DNA from: Nitrospira sp.
GTDB lineage: Bacteria > Nitrospirota > Nitrospiria > Nitrospirales > Nitrospiraceae
Direction: 5' to 3'
Length of the DNA stretch: 64,000 bases
Assembly (NCBI GenBank): GCA_022226955.1
Contig: CP092079.1
Span: 1,519,053 to 1,583,052, forward strand
Positions 24,366-34,336 of the stretch are shown here, in pieces (the first letter of the stretch is position 1; the number at the start of each line of letters is the position of its first letter). A program made the position numbers and the translations under genes. The notes under the pieces were generated by a model that was not told the origin of the DNA, did not search any database, and saw only the letters and a list, made by a program, of their open reading frames with translations.

Positions 24366-26978
24366 TCACTCCTCCCTCAACCCCTCCACCACTGGCTGTC
24401 TTGCGGCCCAGCGGGCGGGGAAGTAGCCAGCTACTAGAGTTGCTGCCGCTGCCAGGCCGACGGCTTGAATAAGTGCGCCGATGGGCAGGATCATCTGAAT
24501 CGTCCAGCCGAAGGATTGTTTATTGATCACTTTGATGAGCAGCAACGATAGCAGTCCGCCGCCGACTAGGCCCAGCGCAATACCGACTACGCCGAGGTAA
24601 GCCGCTTCCCACAGAACCAGTTGTCGAATCTGGCCCTCACTGCCGCCGATGGCGCGCAGCGTTGCGAATTCTCTGCGCCGCTCCAGCACGGACGTCACTA
24701 GCGTGTTCACAATGCCCAGCATCGCGATAATCACCGCGATGGCTTCGAGCACATAGGTCAGCAGAAACGTCCGGTCGAAGATATCGAGGATTTCTTTGCG
24801 CAGTTCGGCATTGCTGATGATGAGCGGCGGCAACCTTCCGCTGTCCAATGCACGCAACCTATCCGCCACCCTGCGCCTAACCTCGTCCATTTGCGCGCCT
24901 GCACTCAGATAGAGCGGGAACACCGTCACCGAGTCGTCCTGCCAGAGGGCTTGGTACAGCCCACGATCCATCACCAGCTTTCCACCGTCGGTCGCGTAGT
25001 CATAAAAGACCGCTACAACCGGAAACGATTTGGCGCCTTGCGGCGTCATGATCTCCAGTGCTTGACCTTCGCGAACATTGAGTCGATTGGCCAGCACTTC
25101 GGATACAATGATGCCGCCATGATCGGCGGCTTCATTCAGTAACTCGGTGGAATCTCCCTGGCGAACAAGATACTGACTCCGCTGAGCATGCATCCGCAGA
25201 TCGCGCGACACAATGGCCACGCGCTGCCCCTTCACCTCAACGCGCACATCGCGATAGGTGTCTACCGCCGCGACGCCAGGAATCGCGGCCAGCGCGTCGC
25301 GCCAACCGGCCGGCAGATTTTTCGCGCCGCTGCCGCTGTTCGCTTCGCGCAGCCAGGTTGAGGGCGCGACGACGATATCGGCGATTACCGTCTCGTTGAT
25401 CCACAGCTCGACCGTGTGCCGAAAACTGCGCACCATGATGAGCACGCCGATCATGATCGCCAACCCAACCATCAACGCCGACACGGTCACGCCATTCCGC
25501 CCAGGATTTCTCGCCGCATGTTCCGCGGCGATCGTACGCATAACACCCTGCACTCCAGCAAGAGGCTCGCGCTGAAGCGAACGCTTCTTCCATCCGGTAA
25601 TGCAGAACGGCGCGAGGCACGATAGCCCGGCCAACAAACAGAACGTCGCGAGATACCCGAGAATCGGCACGCCGCCCAGCGGCCCCGCAAAAGCCAGCAG
25701 CCCCGCCAGGACCAGCAAGCCCATTCCGCCAATTGCCAAGCCTCCCACGCGCACCTGCCGACTGCTTTCATAATCGCCGGGAGCCAATGCCCGAACCGTC
25801 GCGGTGCGACTGGCATCGAGACTGGGGCCAATCGCGCCGACCATGGAGACAAGACAGCCAATCAGAATACCTTCAACCGACGCCTGCCAGAGTTCGGCAG
25901 AATCGAACCAGGATACGGCTCCCTGACTGACCGGCGTATAAAGATCCGAGATGGTTCGGCTGACCAGCGACACCAGTTTCTGCGCCAGCAGAATACCGCC
26001 TACACTTCCGACAATCCCGCCCAGCAGCCCGAACAAGGCGGCTTCAGCCAAAAAGAGCCCGGCGACGCGAGACTGCGTCATGCCGATTGCCCGATAGATG
26101 CCGATCTCGCGCCGGCGCTGCGCCACGGCGAACGCCATTGTGTTGTAGATGAGGAACATCCCGACCAGGAGCCCGACCCAGCTCAACACCGTGAGATTCA
26201 ACCGGAACGCCCGCACCATTTGCTCGACCTGTTGCGTTCGGCTCGCCGGCCGCTCCACTGAAAGATGCGGAGGCAGGACCGCGCGCACGGCCTGCGCAGC
26301 TTCTTCAATCGCCACCTCAGGGCCAGTCACCAGATCGATCCGGTCCAGTTTTCCGACCATGTCGAAAAGCACTTGGGCGGCGGCAATGTCCATGATCGCC
26401 ACCCGATCCCAAGACGAAACCCGGTCGGATCGGTCCTGGATCACACCGGCCACTCGCGCCTGCACCTGCCGCGTCCCGACTTGGAGCTGGATCGGACTTC
26501 CCTTCGTCAGGTGCCATTCCTCGGCCAATGTTCTCCCAAGATACAGGCTGTCGGCTTTCAGCAAGTCCGTGAGCGGATTGCCGCCTTCTCCCTGTGTCAC
26601 CCGAAACCCGCGAGACTCGAATTCGGCCAGCAAATCCAGTCCAATAACTTGGAGCGCCGCGCCAGGTTTCCCGCTATCGAGCTTCACAGCGGTCTGCACA
26701 ATCGCCGGAGACACGGAGGAAAGACCCGGCACCTCCCGCACCTTGGCAATCAGTTGCTCATCCAGCCCGAAGTCTCCGCCCGACACCTCCAAGGTGGTTG
26801 GACCAGCGACGGTCAGCACCGCCTGCTCGAACGAATGCAGCACCTCCACATTGGCCGTCCGCACCGCCACCGACGCCGACACGCCCAGCGCCACACCCAC
26901 CACCGTCAGGATTGTACGGAATGGCCGTTGAGTCAGGTGAGAAAGGAGCAGGAGCGCGACGACTTTCAACCACGCCAT
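24366..26978 (-). CDS. large FtsX/LolCE-family ABC transporter permease
   Basis: 870 residues with two MacB/FtsX units. Each has a membrane helix, a periplasmic domain and a three-helix FtsX bundle (first bundle about residues 265-395, second about 745-865). The opening SHLTQRPFRTILTVVGVALGVSAS and the QRRREIGIYRAIGMTQSRV and ERRREFATLRAIGGSEGQIRQL loops are typical; these loops couple to the ATPase. This duplicated form resembles LolC/LolE-like lipoprotein or lipid exporters. The likely ATPase is the LolD-like gene at 28343-29041 on the same strand, separated by pyrD and an HTH gene. Confidence 0.88.
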   Translation of the reverse strand: MAWLKVVALLLLSHLTQRPFRTILTVVGVALGVSASVAVRTANVEVLHSFEQAVLTVAGPTTLEVSGGDFGLDEQLIAKVREVPGLSSVSPAIVQTAVKLDSGKPGAALQVIGLDLLAEFESRGFRVTQGEGGNPLTDLLKADSLYLGRTLAEEWHLTKGSPIQLQVGTRQVQARVAGVIQDRSDRVSSWDRVAIMDIAAAQVLFDMVGKLDRIDLVTGPEVAIEEAAQAVRAVLPPHLSVERPASRTQQVEQMVRAFRLNLTVLSWVGLLVGMFLIYNTMAFAVAQRRREIGIYRAIGMTQSRVAGLFLAEAALFGLLGGIVGSVGGILLAQKLVSLVSRTISDLYTPVSQGAVSWFDSAELWQASVEGILIGCLVSMVGAIGPSLDASRTATVRALAPGDYESSRQVRVGGLAIGGMGLLVLAGLLAFAGPLGGVPILGYLATFCLLAGLSCLAPFCITGWKKRSLQREPLAGVQGVMRTIAAEHAARNPGRNGVTVSALMVGLAIMIGVLIMVRSFRHTVELWINETVIADIVVAPSTWLREANSGSGAKNLPAGWRDALAAIPGVAAVDTYRDVRVEVKGQRVAIVSRDLRMHAQRSQYLVRQGDSTELLNEAADHGGIIVSEVLANRLNVREGQALEIMTPQGAKSFPVVAVFYDYATDGGKLVMDRGLYQALWQDDSVTVFPLYLSAGAQMDEVRRRVADRLRALDSGRLPPLIISNAELRKEILDIFDRTFLLTYVLEAIAVIIAMLGIVNTLVTSVLERRREFATLRAIGGSEGQIRQLVLWEAAYLGVVGIALGLVGGGLLSLLLIKVINKQSFGWTIQMILPIGALIQAVGLAAAATLVAGYFPARWAARQPVVEGLREE

Positions 26979-27144
26979 GGGGCAGATCCCGGTAATACAG
27001 CGACTGTTACCACTTACGTAAAACCATGACGATAGAATCCCTCTGCACGCACGAAGAATTTACGGGCTGCACAGAATAGCCGTTTCGTTTACAGGCCGCC
27101 GACCCTTTGTTAGATTGATAAGAACCATTTGATCGGGAGTACAC

Positions 27145-27414
27145 ATGGCACGAAGTCGAGGGAACAACGCACTTCAGATGGACCGGAGCCCGAAGGCCGA
27201 GTTCTCGATCACGCCCCGTCAACGGGAAATTCTCAAGATGGTCGCCCTGGGCCATACCAATCGGGAAATTGGAGAGGCCCTGGCCATCAGCATCCGCACC
27301 GTCGAGGTGCATCGCTTTAATCTGATGCGGCGCTTGAATGTCCGGAACGTCGCGCAATTGCTGAGGCAAGGGCTTCAGCACGGATTACTGCCAAGAAACT
27401 TCGGCTTGAAGTAA
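27145..27414 (+). CDS. short LuxR-type HTH protein
   Basis: 89 residues, essentially one GerE/LuxR DNA-binding domain: ITPRQREILKMVALGHTNREI and TVEVHRFNLMRRLNVRNVAQL. There is no receiver or ligand domain. GGGAG is six bases ahead of ATG 27145. It sits on the plus strand between two minus-strand genes of an apparent transporter group, and its stop is two bases from the pyrD stop. Targets are unknown; control of the adjacent permease is a guess. Confidence 0.85.
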   Translation: MARSRGNNALQMDRSPKAEFSITPRQREILKMVALGHTNREIGEALAISIRTVEVHRFNLMRRLNVRNVAQLLRQGLQHGLLPRNFGLK

Positions 27415-27416
27415 CC

Positions 27417-28342
27417 TCAGAGTTCTTTGACCTTCCCCCGGCAATCCGCCACCGACCCATAGCCCTTCTTCTTCAACTGCGCCGCTAATTCCGTCTCCAG
27501 CTGTCCGAAGGCGCCAAGTCCCCCTTCAACCAGGATCGTCCCGACCTGCACCGCCGACGCGCCGCAGAGAAAATGCTCAAACGCATCGACACCATTCATC
27601 ACGCCGCCCGTCCCGATGATGGGAATCTTTCCTTGAAAGATTTTATAGAAAGCCCGCACATTCGCCAGCGCGACCGCCTTGATGATTGTGCCTCCCAATC
27701 CGCCGAAGCCGCCCTTCGGCTTGATCACAACTTCCTCCCGCTCCGGATCGACCACGAGGCCGTTCCCGACGGAGTTAATCATGTTCAGAAAGTCCACCCC
27801 GCACCGGCCGATCACTTTTCCCATCGCCTCATGATGCGCCGGATCGAAGTAAGGCGGCAGCTTCACGCCCATCGGCACCGTAATGACCTTGCGCACCCGC
27901 TTGAGCAAACGCTCGGACGCCTCCGGATCATAGCCGATCTGCGGCTTGCCGGGAATATTCGGGCAGGAGAGATTCACTTCGATCAAATCGGGCTTCGCCG
28001 CGTTAATGGTGGCAGCGATTGTCGGGAAATCGTCTTCGCACAGTCCCGCCACACTGGCGATCACTGGCTTGCCGAACTGCTTCAGTTCAGGAATGAGTTC
28101 GGCATAGGCTCGATAGCCAAGATTGGGCAACCCCATCGAATTGATCGACCCGCCGGGGAACCCGTAATACCGCGGCTCCGGATTGCCCTGCCGCGCTTCG
28201 ATGGTCATGGATTTGGTGACAATGGCTCCCGCGCGGGACTTGCCCAGCGCCATCAATTCGTCCCGCGTGACGCAGAGCGCCCCGGCCGCGTTCATGAAAC
28301 AGCTGGGAAACGTCACGCCGGCAATCGTCGTCGAAAGATCTG

Positions 28343-28346
<4 letters not shown>
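27417..28346 (-). CDS. pyrD: class 1A (fumarate-type) dihydroorotate dehydrogenase
   Basis: Oxidises dihydroorotate to orotate in pyrimidine synthesis. From ATG 28346 it has 309 residues, and its motifs match Lactococcus PyrDA closely: NLSCPNIPGKPQ with the catalytic cysteine, MGVKLPPYFD, NSVGNGLVVDPE, VIKPKGGFGGLGG, IIGTGGVMNGVDAFEHFLCGA and a GYGSVADCRGK tail. Such soluble enzymes usually pass electrons to fumarate instead of quinone. Its ATG overlaps the stop of the upstream ABC ATPase by four bases. A longer start at 28409 is less likely. Confidence 0.9.
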
Positions 28347-29041
<695 letters not shown>

Positions 29042-29185
29042 ACCCACAATAGGTCTCAGCTTCTGTCATTTCTTACATAGCGATCATCCTCGTATAACAC
29101 AACCATTTAGAGCCCCACAACCTTGACAGCCGATCGCTCTTCACCCTACAACCACAGGTACCTCCCCATCATCTGAGGATTACTC

Positions 29186-30004
29186 ATGATGGCATCCTGG
29201 CCTCAGAAAGTGCCCGGTCTGTTACGGCACACGGTCCGGTTTTTCCTGCCCGCCGACTGCGCCGCTTGCGGCCTGCCGCTCACGACCGATCCCGTGCCGC
29301 TGTTTTGCACGGCCTGCTGGGATACGATCGCTCCGCTCAAGCTCGCTCGCTGCTCGCAATGCGATCGTCCACTACCCTCGCCTGTCGCACTCACCTATAG
29401 TCCCACGCATCGATGCCACCACTGCACGGTCCGCCCGCCCGCCTATGAGAAAGCCTGGACCCTGTATCCCTATCTGCCGCCCTTGCAAGACGCCATCTGC
29501 CTGTTCAAGTACCGGGGAAAAGTGTCGCTGTCCAAACCGCTGGGACGCTTACTGCTTCACGCCATTCCTCCCTCATTGGATGTGGATCTCATTATTCCTG
29601 TCCCGCTGCATCCAGCCCGTTTGAGAGAGCGAGAATTCAACCAATCGCTCCTGCTCGCCGATCAGATCGCCACACACACAGCCCGTCCGATCTCATTCAC
29701 CAACCTCGTGCGAACTGTTCCGTCAGAGCCGCAAAGCACGTTGTCGCGTAAAGAACGGATGAAGAATCTGCGCCGGGCCTTCGCCGTTCGACAGCCTGAA
29801 AAGATTACGCAGAAACGCATCCTCTTGATCGACGATGTCTTGACGACTGGGACCACGGTGAACGAATGTGCCAAGGTGCTCAGAAAAGCCGGTGCCGGAG
29901 CCGTCTTCGTTCTCACGCTGGCGCGCACAATTGAATCGAGTGTCGTGCCGGATCGAATTCTGGCTCAACGAGACACCGGGCCGCTTGAACTGTTCAAGGG
30001 GTAA
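29186..30004 (+). CDS. comF: ComF family phosphoribosyltransferase-like protein
   Basis: 272 residues. An N-terminal double zinc ribbon (CAACGLPL, CTACWD, CSQCDRPL, CHHC) precedes a PRTase domain with LIIPVPLHPARLREREFNQS and the PRPP loop ILLIDDVLTTGTTVNECAKVL. ComF proteins act in DNA uptake or DNA handling; in non-competent bacteria the role is unclear. GAGGA lies seven bases upstream. The stop is three bases before the fmdB-type gene, and the end of the gene supplies that gene's ribosome site. Confidence 0.9.
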   Translation: MMASWPQKVPGLLRHTVRFFLPADCAACGLPLTTDPVPLFCTACWDTIAPLKLARCSQCDRPLPSPVALTYSPTHRCHHCTVRPPAYEKAWTLYPYLPPLQDAICLFKYRGKVSLSKPLGRLLLHAIPPSLDVDLIIPVPLHPARLREREFNQSLLLADQIATHTARPISFTNLVRTVPSEPQSTLSRKERMKNLRRAFAVRQPEKITQKRILLIDDVLTTGTTVNECAKVLRKAGAGAVFVLTLARTIESSVVPDRILAQRDTGPLELFKG

Positions 30005-30007
30005 GTC

Positions 30008-30352
30008 ATACCGATCTACGAATATCTCTGCCGCGATTGCCGAACGTGGAGCGCGTTGCTCCTGCTCAATCTGGCCAATTCGACAGCCCCTGCCTGCAAG
30101 CAATGCGGCAGCCAGTCCGTTGACCGCCTTATGTCCCGCTTCTCTTCCCCAAAGTCTGAAGAAGCGAGACTTGCGTCATTGGCGGATCCAGACAAGCTCG
30201 ACAGGTTGGACGAACACGATCCAGAATCCATGTCCCATTTCATGAAACAGGTGGGGGATGAGATGGGGGAAGATGTCGGAGAGGAAGTCGAGGCGATGAT
30301 GGATTCGACCGATACCAGCTTGTCAGCGGACGGTAGCACTGACAGCCTATGA
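30008..30352 (+). CDS. FmdB-type zinc ribbon protein, apparent AUA start
   Basis: 114 residues. The first codons read ATA CCG ATC TAC GAA TAT, that is (M)PIYEYLCRDC, the universal opening of the FmdB/CxxC regulatory family, except that the start codon is ATA. An in-frame TAA stands six bases upstream, and AAGGGG lies six bases before the ATA, so no other start can include the first CxxC. The second pair is CKQC. Starting at TTG 30056 would delete the first half of the zinc site. The tail is acidic (DEHDPESM, GEDVGEEVEAMMD). Family members are small, and their function is poorly defined. Confidence 0.8.
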   Translation: MPIYEYLCRDCRTWSALLLLNLANSTAPACKQCGSQSVDRLMSRFSSPKSEEARLASLADPDKLDRLDEHDPESMSHFMKQVGDEMGEDVGEEVEAMMDSTDTSLSADGSTDSL

Positions 30353-30366
30353 CATACATTGTCATA
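30348..30366. promoter_or_regulatory. 19-bp perfect palindrome, candidate operator
   Basis: TATGACATACATTGTCATA is a perfect inverted repeat (7-base arms, 5-base centre). It overlaps the fmdB stop and lies nine bases upstream of the -35 box of the next promoter. This is the expected size and position of a dimeric regulator site for the HTH-mraZ unit. Confidence 0.5.
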
Positions 30367-30375
30367 TATTAATGC

Positions 30376-30403
30376 TTGACAATTCTCCCGCACTCACTAA
30401 AAT
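30376..30403 (+). promoter_or_regulatory. sigma70-type promoter upstream of the HTH-mraZ-rusA genes
   Basis: TTGACA at 30376-30381, 16-base spacer, TAAAAT at 30398-30403. It lies about 55 bases before the HTH start and directly after the palindrome at 30348. Confidence 0.7.
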
Positions 30404-30459
30404 AGCCCTTACCTTCTGGAGTCTTATGAAAAATAGACCTTCTCAGAACAGGTGGGACG

Positions 30460-30657
30460 ATGGGGACAGCCCCGAAGAGCGAATTGATGACGGTGTCGGA
30501 GACCTGCCACTACCTGAAGATTACGACCCGCACCCTCTATCGCTATATACAGAACAGACAGATCCCAGCCTTCAAGCTTGGGAAAGAATGGCGATTCGTA
30601 CGTTCGGATCTGGAACAGTGGATCCGCGACCGGACCAGAACCGCCCTCCCCTCATAA
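30460..30657 (+). CDS. excisionase/MerR-type HTH DNA-binding protein
   Basis: 65 residues: MTVSETCHYLKITTRTLYRY, then RQIPAFKLGKEWRFVRSDLEQW, the winged-helix pattern of excisionase-family (helix-turn-helix 17) proteins. AGGTGG precedes ATG 30460; the internal ATG at residue 10 is possible. It lies 14 bases before mraZ, so both are probably one transcript. It could recognise the palindrome upstream, but that is inference. Confidence 0.85.
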   Translation: MGTAPKSELMTVSETCHYLKITTRTLYRYIQNRQIPAFKLGKEWRFVRSDLEQWIRDRTRTALPS

Positions 30658-30671
30658 ACTAGGATCGGTCT

Positions 30672-31112
30672 ATGTTCGCTGGCGAATATCTCTGCAAAGT
30701 GGATGAGAAAGGGCGCTTTATCGTGCCCTCGCCCATCCGCGAACAGATCGAAGCCGACGGCCAGGCGGTCACCTTCCTCAAAGGACCGGAACAATCGCTC
30801 CTCGTCTATTCGTTGAAAGAATGGGAGAAGGTCTTGGACCGCACGAAGACCACGCTAGACGAAGATCAAAGCCGTCTGTTCATGCATTTTGTCGTCTCCG
30901 AAGCTGGCACCTCGGACATCGACAAAACTGGTCGCATCCTCATTCCCGGCCGTTTGCGAAAGCTGATTCCATTGGATGAAGAGCTCGAAATTATTCTGGT
31001 CGGAATGTATCACCGGCTGGAAGTCTGGAATCCCAGTGAATGGCGTCGCTTTATTGCCCGCACTGAGGACCGCTACGAACAGAACATGTCGAAGATCCAG
31101 AACCTTCTGTAA
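30672..31112 (+). CDS. mraZ: MraZ transcriptional regulator, outside a dcw cluster
   Basis: 146 residues with two SpoVT/AbrB-like swapped-hairpin repeats: GEYLCKVDEKGRFIVPSPIRE and, in the second half, DIDKTGRILIPGRLRKLI. Length and both DxxGR motifs fit MraZ, which binds repeated GTG-containing boxes before its own gene. Normally mraZ heads the division/cell wall cluster with mraW (rsmH). Here it is followed by rusA, so it has been separated or is a second copy. Confidence 0.88.
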   Translation: MFAGEYLCKVDEKGRFIVPSPIREQIEADGQAVTFLKGPEQSLLVYSLKEWEKVLDRTKTTLDEDQSRLFMHFVVSEAGTSDIDKTGRILIPGRLRKLIPLDEELEIILVGMYHRLEVWNPSEWRRFIARTEDRYEQNMSKIQNLL

Positions 31113-31120
31113 GTCGCGCC

Positions 31121-31693
31121 ATGCCTGCCGAACGGCGTCGCACAAACCCTCTTCCTTTAAAAACCGCCATCCACGTCGTCTCCTATCGACCGGCGGCCAA
31201 GTCTGAACCGGCATCGACGCGCCCAGCGGTTGTCAATTTACACTCGCCCGGCCGGCCGCGTCGCTCGAGAACATCGCTGCATATCCCCGCGCCCGCTGCA
31301 ATCGTTACCGCTGAATCCATCGAGATCACGCTGCCGGTCCCACCCAGCATCAATCATCAATACGCCACGGTGCAGGGCCGCCGGGTGCTGTCTTCAGCTG
31401 GCCGAATCTACAAGCAGCAGGCGGGACAACAGCTCTGGCTGGCGCTATCCCAATCCCCTCACAAGCAGGCCTTGATGCATCGGCTTCGCTCTGAGCCGCT
31501 CGCGCTTTCTATCCGCTTCTATTTCACCTCGCCACTCCGCCGCGATGTCGATGGCGGCCTCAAAATCGCTCAAGACGCCCTCTGCGAAGGGATCGGCCTC
31601 AACGACAACCGTATTGCCGAAACGCATCTCTACAAAGATGTGGATCGAACCGCCCCTCGTATCCGGATTTCCCTCTCTCTGGCCGCCCAATAG
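31121..31693 (+). CDS. RusA-family Holliday junction resolvase
   Basis: 190 residues. About 65 N-terminal residues are basic and poorly ordered. The RusA core then starts IEITLPVPPSINHQYATVQG, and the acidic metal site is seen in SPLRRDVDGGLKIAQDALCEGIGLNDNRI (residues split over about 30 positions: D-x-D and later D). The family resolves four-way DNA junctions as a dimer and is often phage-derived. The start lies eight bases after mraZ, so the two are probably co-transcribed. Confidence 0.85.
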   Translation: MPAERRRTNPLPLKTAIHVVSYRPAAKSEPASTRPAVVNLHSPGRPRRSRTSLHIPAPAAIVTAESIEITLPVPPSINHQYATVQGRRVLSSAGRIYKQQAGQQLWLALSQSPHKQALMHRLRSEPLALSIRFYFTSPLRRDVDGGLKIAQDALCEGIGLNDNRIAETHLYKDVDRTAPRIRISLSLAAQ

Positions 31694-31752
31694 CCATCTC
31701 TCACGCTATCGAATAGCTCCCTTTAGATTTCGCAAAATCGACCGATAAGGAT

Positions 31753-33033
31753 ATGAAATTATTCAATTCATTATCCCTCCGTCGCATGGCCACAAAGACG
31801 ATTTCAATCGATCAACTCCGCGTCGGGATGTACGTCGCTACAATCGACTTATCCTGGTTCCAGTCGCCCTTTCTCCGCCATGCCCGGCTCATCGAACATA
31901 GGGAACAGATTCAGAAGCTGCGCCGCGCCGGAGCCAAGCAGATCGTCATCGATTTATCTCGCGGGGATGATGTCGAGCCATCGCGCCCCCTCGACGCACT
32001 CCCCTCCTCGCAAGAGATCGCACCGGCACCCGACAAACTCACACCAAAACCGATTCCCAAACCGCTGGATCAACTGAACGAAGAATACGCGCAAGCGCTG
32101 GTTGCCAGGAAACAACTGGAACGCTTTGTTCACGCCGTCTTCTCGTCGATTTCAGAACAGGGCTCCGTCGATCCTCGGCTGGCAGCAGAAGCCATCCAAG
32201 AAGTCTCGATTGTCGCGAGAACCCTTTCCAACTCAGCCATTTTCATGGCGCTTAGCCAGCAGCGAGCCGGCGATGCGTCGCTCAGCCGGCATGCCCTATC
32301 CACCTGCACCTTAGCGCTCGTGGTAGGACAGTCCTTCGGCTACAATCCCTTGGAGCTGCAGGAACTGGCCACTGCGGCGCTGCTTCACGATATCGGCTTA
32401 GTCCAGATTCCAGACGCAATCATTCAGCGAAGCGCCAACACGTCCGACCCACTGTCCGCGCATGACCGGCAGCTGCTTGAGTCCCATCCACGCGCGGGCA
32501 TTCTCGCACTCGAGCGGCAGGGAGGATTCGAGACTAAGGTCTTGCAGATGATCGCAGAGCACCACATTCGCCTCGATGATTCCGGCTATCCCCAGGGAGC
32601 CAAAGGAGAGTTTACGTCGGAACGCTCGCGCATCCTGATGATCGCCGATTACTACGACGAGCTCATTACCGGATTCGGCGGGGCCTCGCCGCTCGCGCCC
32701 CATCAGGCGCTCCAGCGCCTCTTTCGTGAATCTCGGGAAGGGGCCTTCGATCAGACCGTTCTCTCACGGTTCATCAAGTTGATCGGCATCTATCCGATCC
32801 ACAGCCGCGTGCAGCTCAACACCAAGGAGCAGGCCGTCGTCACCGAACTGAACCCTTCGACGCTCCACCAACCGGTCGTGGCCATTACGCACACCCCGTC
32901 AGGAAGCGAGACTCCTGCCCCTCTCGTCATCGACCTGTCGGATCAACAGGATGCCGCGCCGACACGAATCATCGACAAGGTGCTGGATTCCCCGGGACAG
33001 GCTCATTCTGCCTCCTCCTCACAAGCCGCCTAA
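31753..33033 (+). CDS. HD-GYP domain c-di-GMP phosphodiesterase with N-terminal DUF3391
   Basis: 426 residues. The N-terminus (ISIDQLRVGMYVATIDLSWFQSPF) matches DUF3391. The HD-GYP part carries LLHDIGLVQIPD, then ESHPRAGILALER and EHHIRLDDSGYPQG, with the GYP triplet intact. ILMIADYYDELI follows. Metal ligands are present, so hydrolysis of c-di-GMP is likely. AAGGA precedes the start. It complements the PilZ proteins implied elsewhere in the window. The last ~60 residues are low-complexity. Confidence 0.92.
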   Translation: MKLFNSLSLRRMATKTISIDQLRVGMYVATIDLSWFQSPFLRHARLIEHREQIQKLRRAGAKQIVIDLSRGDDVEPSRPLDALPSSQEIAPAPDKLTPKPIPKPLDQLNEEYAQALVARKQLERFVHAVFSSISEQGSVDPRLAAEAIQEVSIVARTLSNSAIFMALSQQRAGDASLSRHALSTCTLALVVGQSFGYNPLELQELATAALLHDIGLVQIPDAIIQRSANTSDPLSAHDRQLLESHPRAGILALERQGGFETKVLQMIAEHHIRLDDSGYPQGAKGEFTSERSRILMIADYYDELITGFGGASPLAPHQALQRLFRESREGAFDQTVLSRFIKLIGIYPIHSRVQLNTKEQAVVTELNPSTLHQPVVAITHTPSGSETPAPLVIDLSDQQDAAPTRIIDKVLDSPGQAHSASSSQAA

Positions 33034-33100
33034 CGCTCAAGACAGCTCACGTCATCCGCAGCGCGAACGCGCGACAGAACCATATGTTTGGGAGCGTCTG

Positions 33101-34336
33101 CTACTCGTAACGTAATGCGTCAATCGGATTGAGGCGTGCCGCTTTGTGGGCAGGATACAGACCAAAGAAAAGCCCGACCGCGAGCGAAAATAGAAACGCA
33201 GCGACAACAGTATCGCCGGAAATAATCGTGGGCCACCCTGCGATGACCGTCGTCAGCCTGGCGCCCACCACCCCAACGACAATGCCAAGCGTCCCGCCGA
33301 CGACACTCAAGGTCATGGCCTCGATCAAGAACTGCGCGAGGATATGCCGCCGCTTCGCCCCCACCGCCATCCGAACGCCGATCTCCCGCGTGCGTTCGGT
33401 CACCGATACTAGCAAAATATTCATAATGCCGATGCCGCCGACCAGCAGCGAGACCGCTGCAATGGAGAGCAGCATGACCGTCAACGTCTGACTCGTGCCC
33501 TCCTGCACTTTCCCGATATCGACCTGCGTGCGGATCGTAAAGTCGTCGCCCTGCTCGGCCTGAAGCCGGTGCCGGGCCCGCAAGAACTCACGAATCTGAT
33601 CGACGGCGGCAACCAAATCTTCCTGCCGATCCGTGGCGGCAAACAGCGCGCCGACCGATCCGATAAATTGTGTGCCGAAGACTTTCCGCTCCGCTGTGCT
33701 GAACGGAATGAAGATGACGTCGTCCTGATCCGATCCCTGGGCCGATTGCCCCTTCGGCGCCAGCACCCCGATCACGCGAAACGGCACATTCTTGATTCGA
33801 ATAACGGACCCGACTGGCTCCTCGCCCGGCTCAAACAGATTCTCCGCCACCGTCTGCCCGACCAAGGCCACACGCGCCGCCGCATCCAAATCCGCTTGAA
33901 TAAACGGCCCCCCACTCGTAAACGACCAGTCTCGAATGGTCAGATAGCTGGGGGAAATGCCATTCACCGACCCATTCCAATTCTTGTTCCCATTCACAAT
34001 CTGCATGACATCCCGCTTCGCCCACCCCGTCTCTTGCAGCAACGGAATGCGCTTTTTCATCTCCAGCGCATCGGACACATTCAGTGTAACCGCCCCTCCC
34101 TGCCCACCCCGAACGCCGCCGACCGTCGTGGATCCCGGCAGCACGATAATGACATTGGTGCCCATGCTGGCAACTTGCGCCTGGACCGCCGCTTTGGCCC
34201 CCTCCCCGATGCTGACCATCGCAATCACAGCCCCAACACCGATGACAATCCCTAACATCGTCAGTCCGGCCCGGAGGCGGTTTCGACTCAGCACTCTGAT
34301 CGCCGTCATGAGAGTGAGGAAAAGAAAGGTAGGCAT
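33101..34336 (-). CDS. MacB-type ABC transporter permease
   Basis: 411 residues: an N-terminal membrane helix (RAGLTMLGIVIGVGAVIAM), a periplasmic MacB_PCD domain and three C-terminal FtsX helices with VTERTREIGVRMAVGAKRRHI. It ends GLYPAHKAARLNPIDALRYE, the MacB signature. The ATPase is a separate gene upstream with a one-base overlap, and the adaptor precedes that, so the three encode a MacAB-like efflux unit. No outer-membrane TolC is adjacent. Confidence 0.92.
   Translation of the reverse strand: MPTFLFLTLMTAIRVLSRNRLRAGLTMLGIVIGVGAVIAMVSIGEGAKAAVQAQVASMGTNVIIVLPGSTTVGGVRGGQGGAVTLNVSDALEMKKRIPLLQETGWAKRDVMQIVNGNKNWNGSVNGISPSYLTIRDWSFTSGGPFIQADLDAAARVALVGQTVAENLFEPGEEPVGSVIRIKNVPFRVIGVLAPKGQSAQGSDQDDVIFIPFSTAERKVFGTQFIGSVGALFAATDRQEDLVAAVDQIREFLRARHRLQAEQGDDFTIRTQVDIGKVQEGTSQTLTVMLLSIAAVSLLVGGIGIMNILLVSVTERTREIGVRMAVGAKRRHILAQFLIEAMTLSVVGGTLGIVVGVVGARLTTVIAGWPTIISGDTVVAAFLFSLAVGLFFGLYPAHKAARLNPIDALRYE

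Noticed and set aside
31230-31475. 81-codon frame inside rusA
   Set aside because: Alternative frame of the RusA gene with no support.
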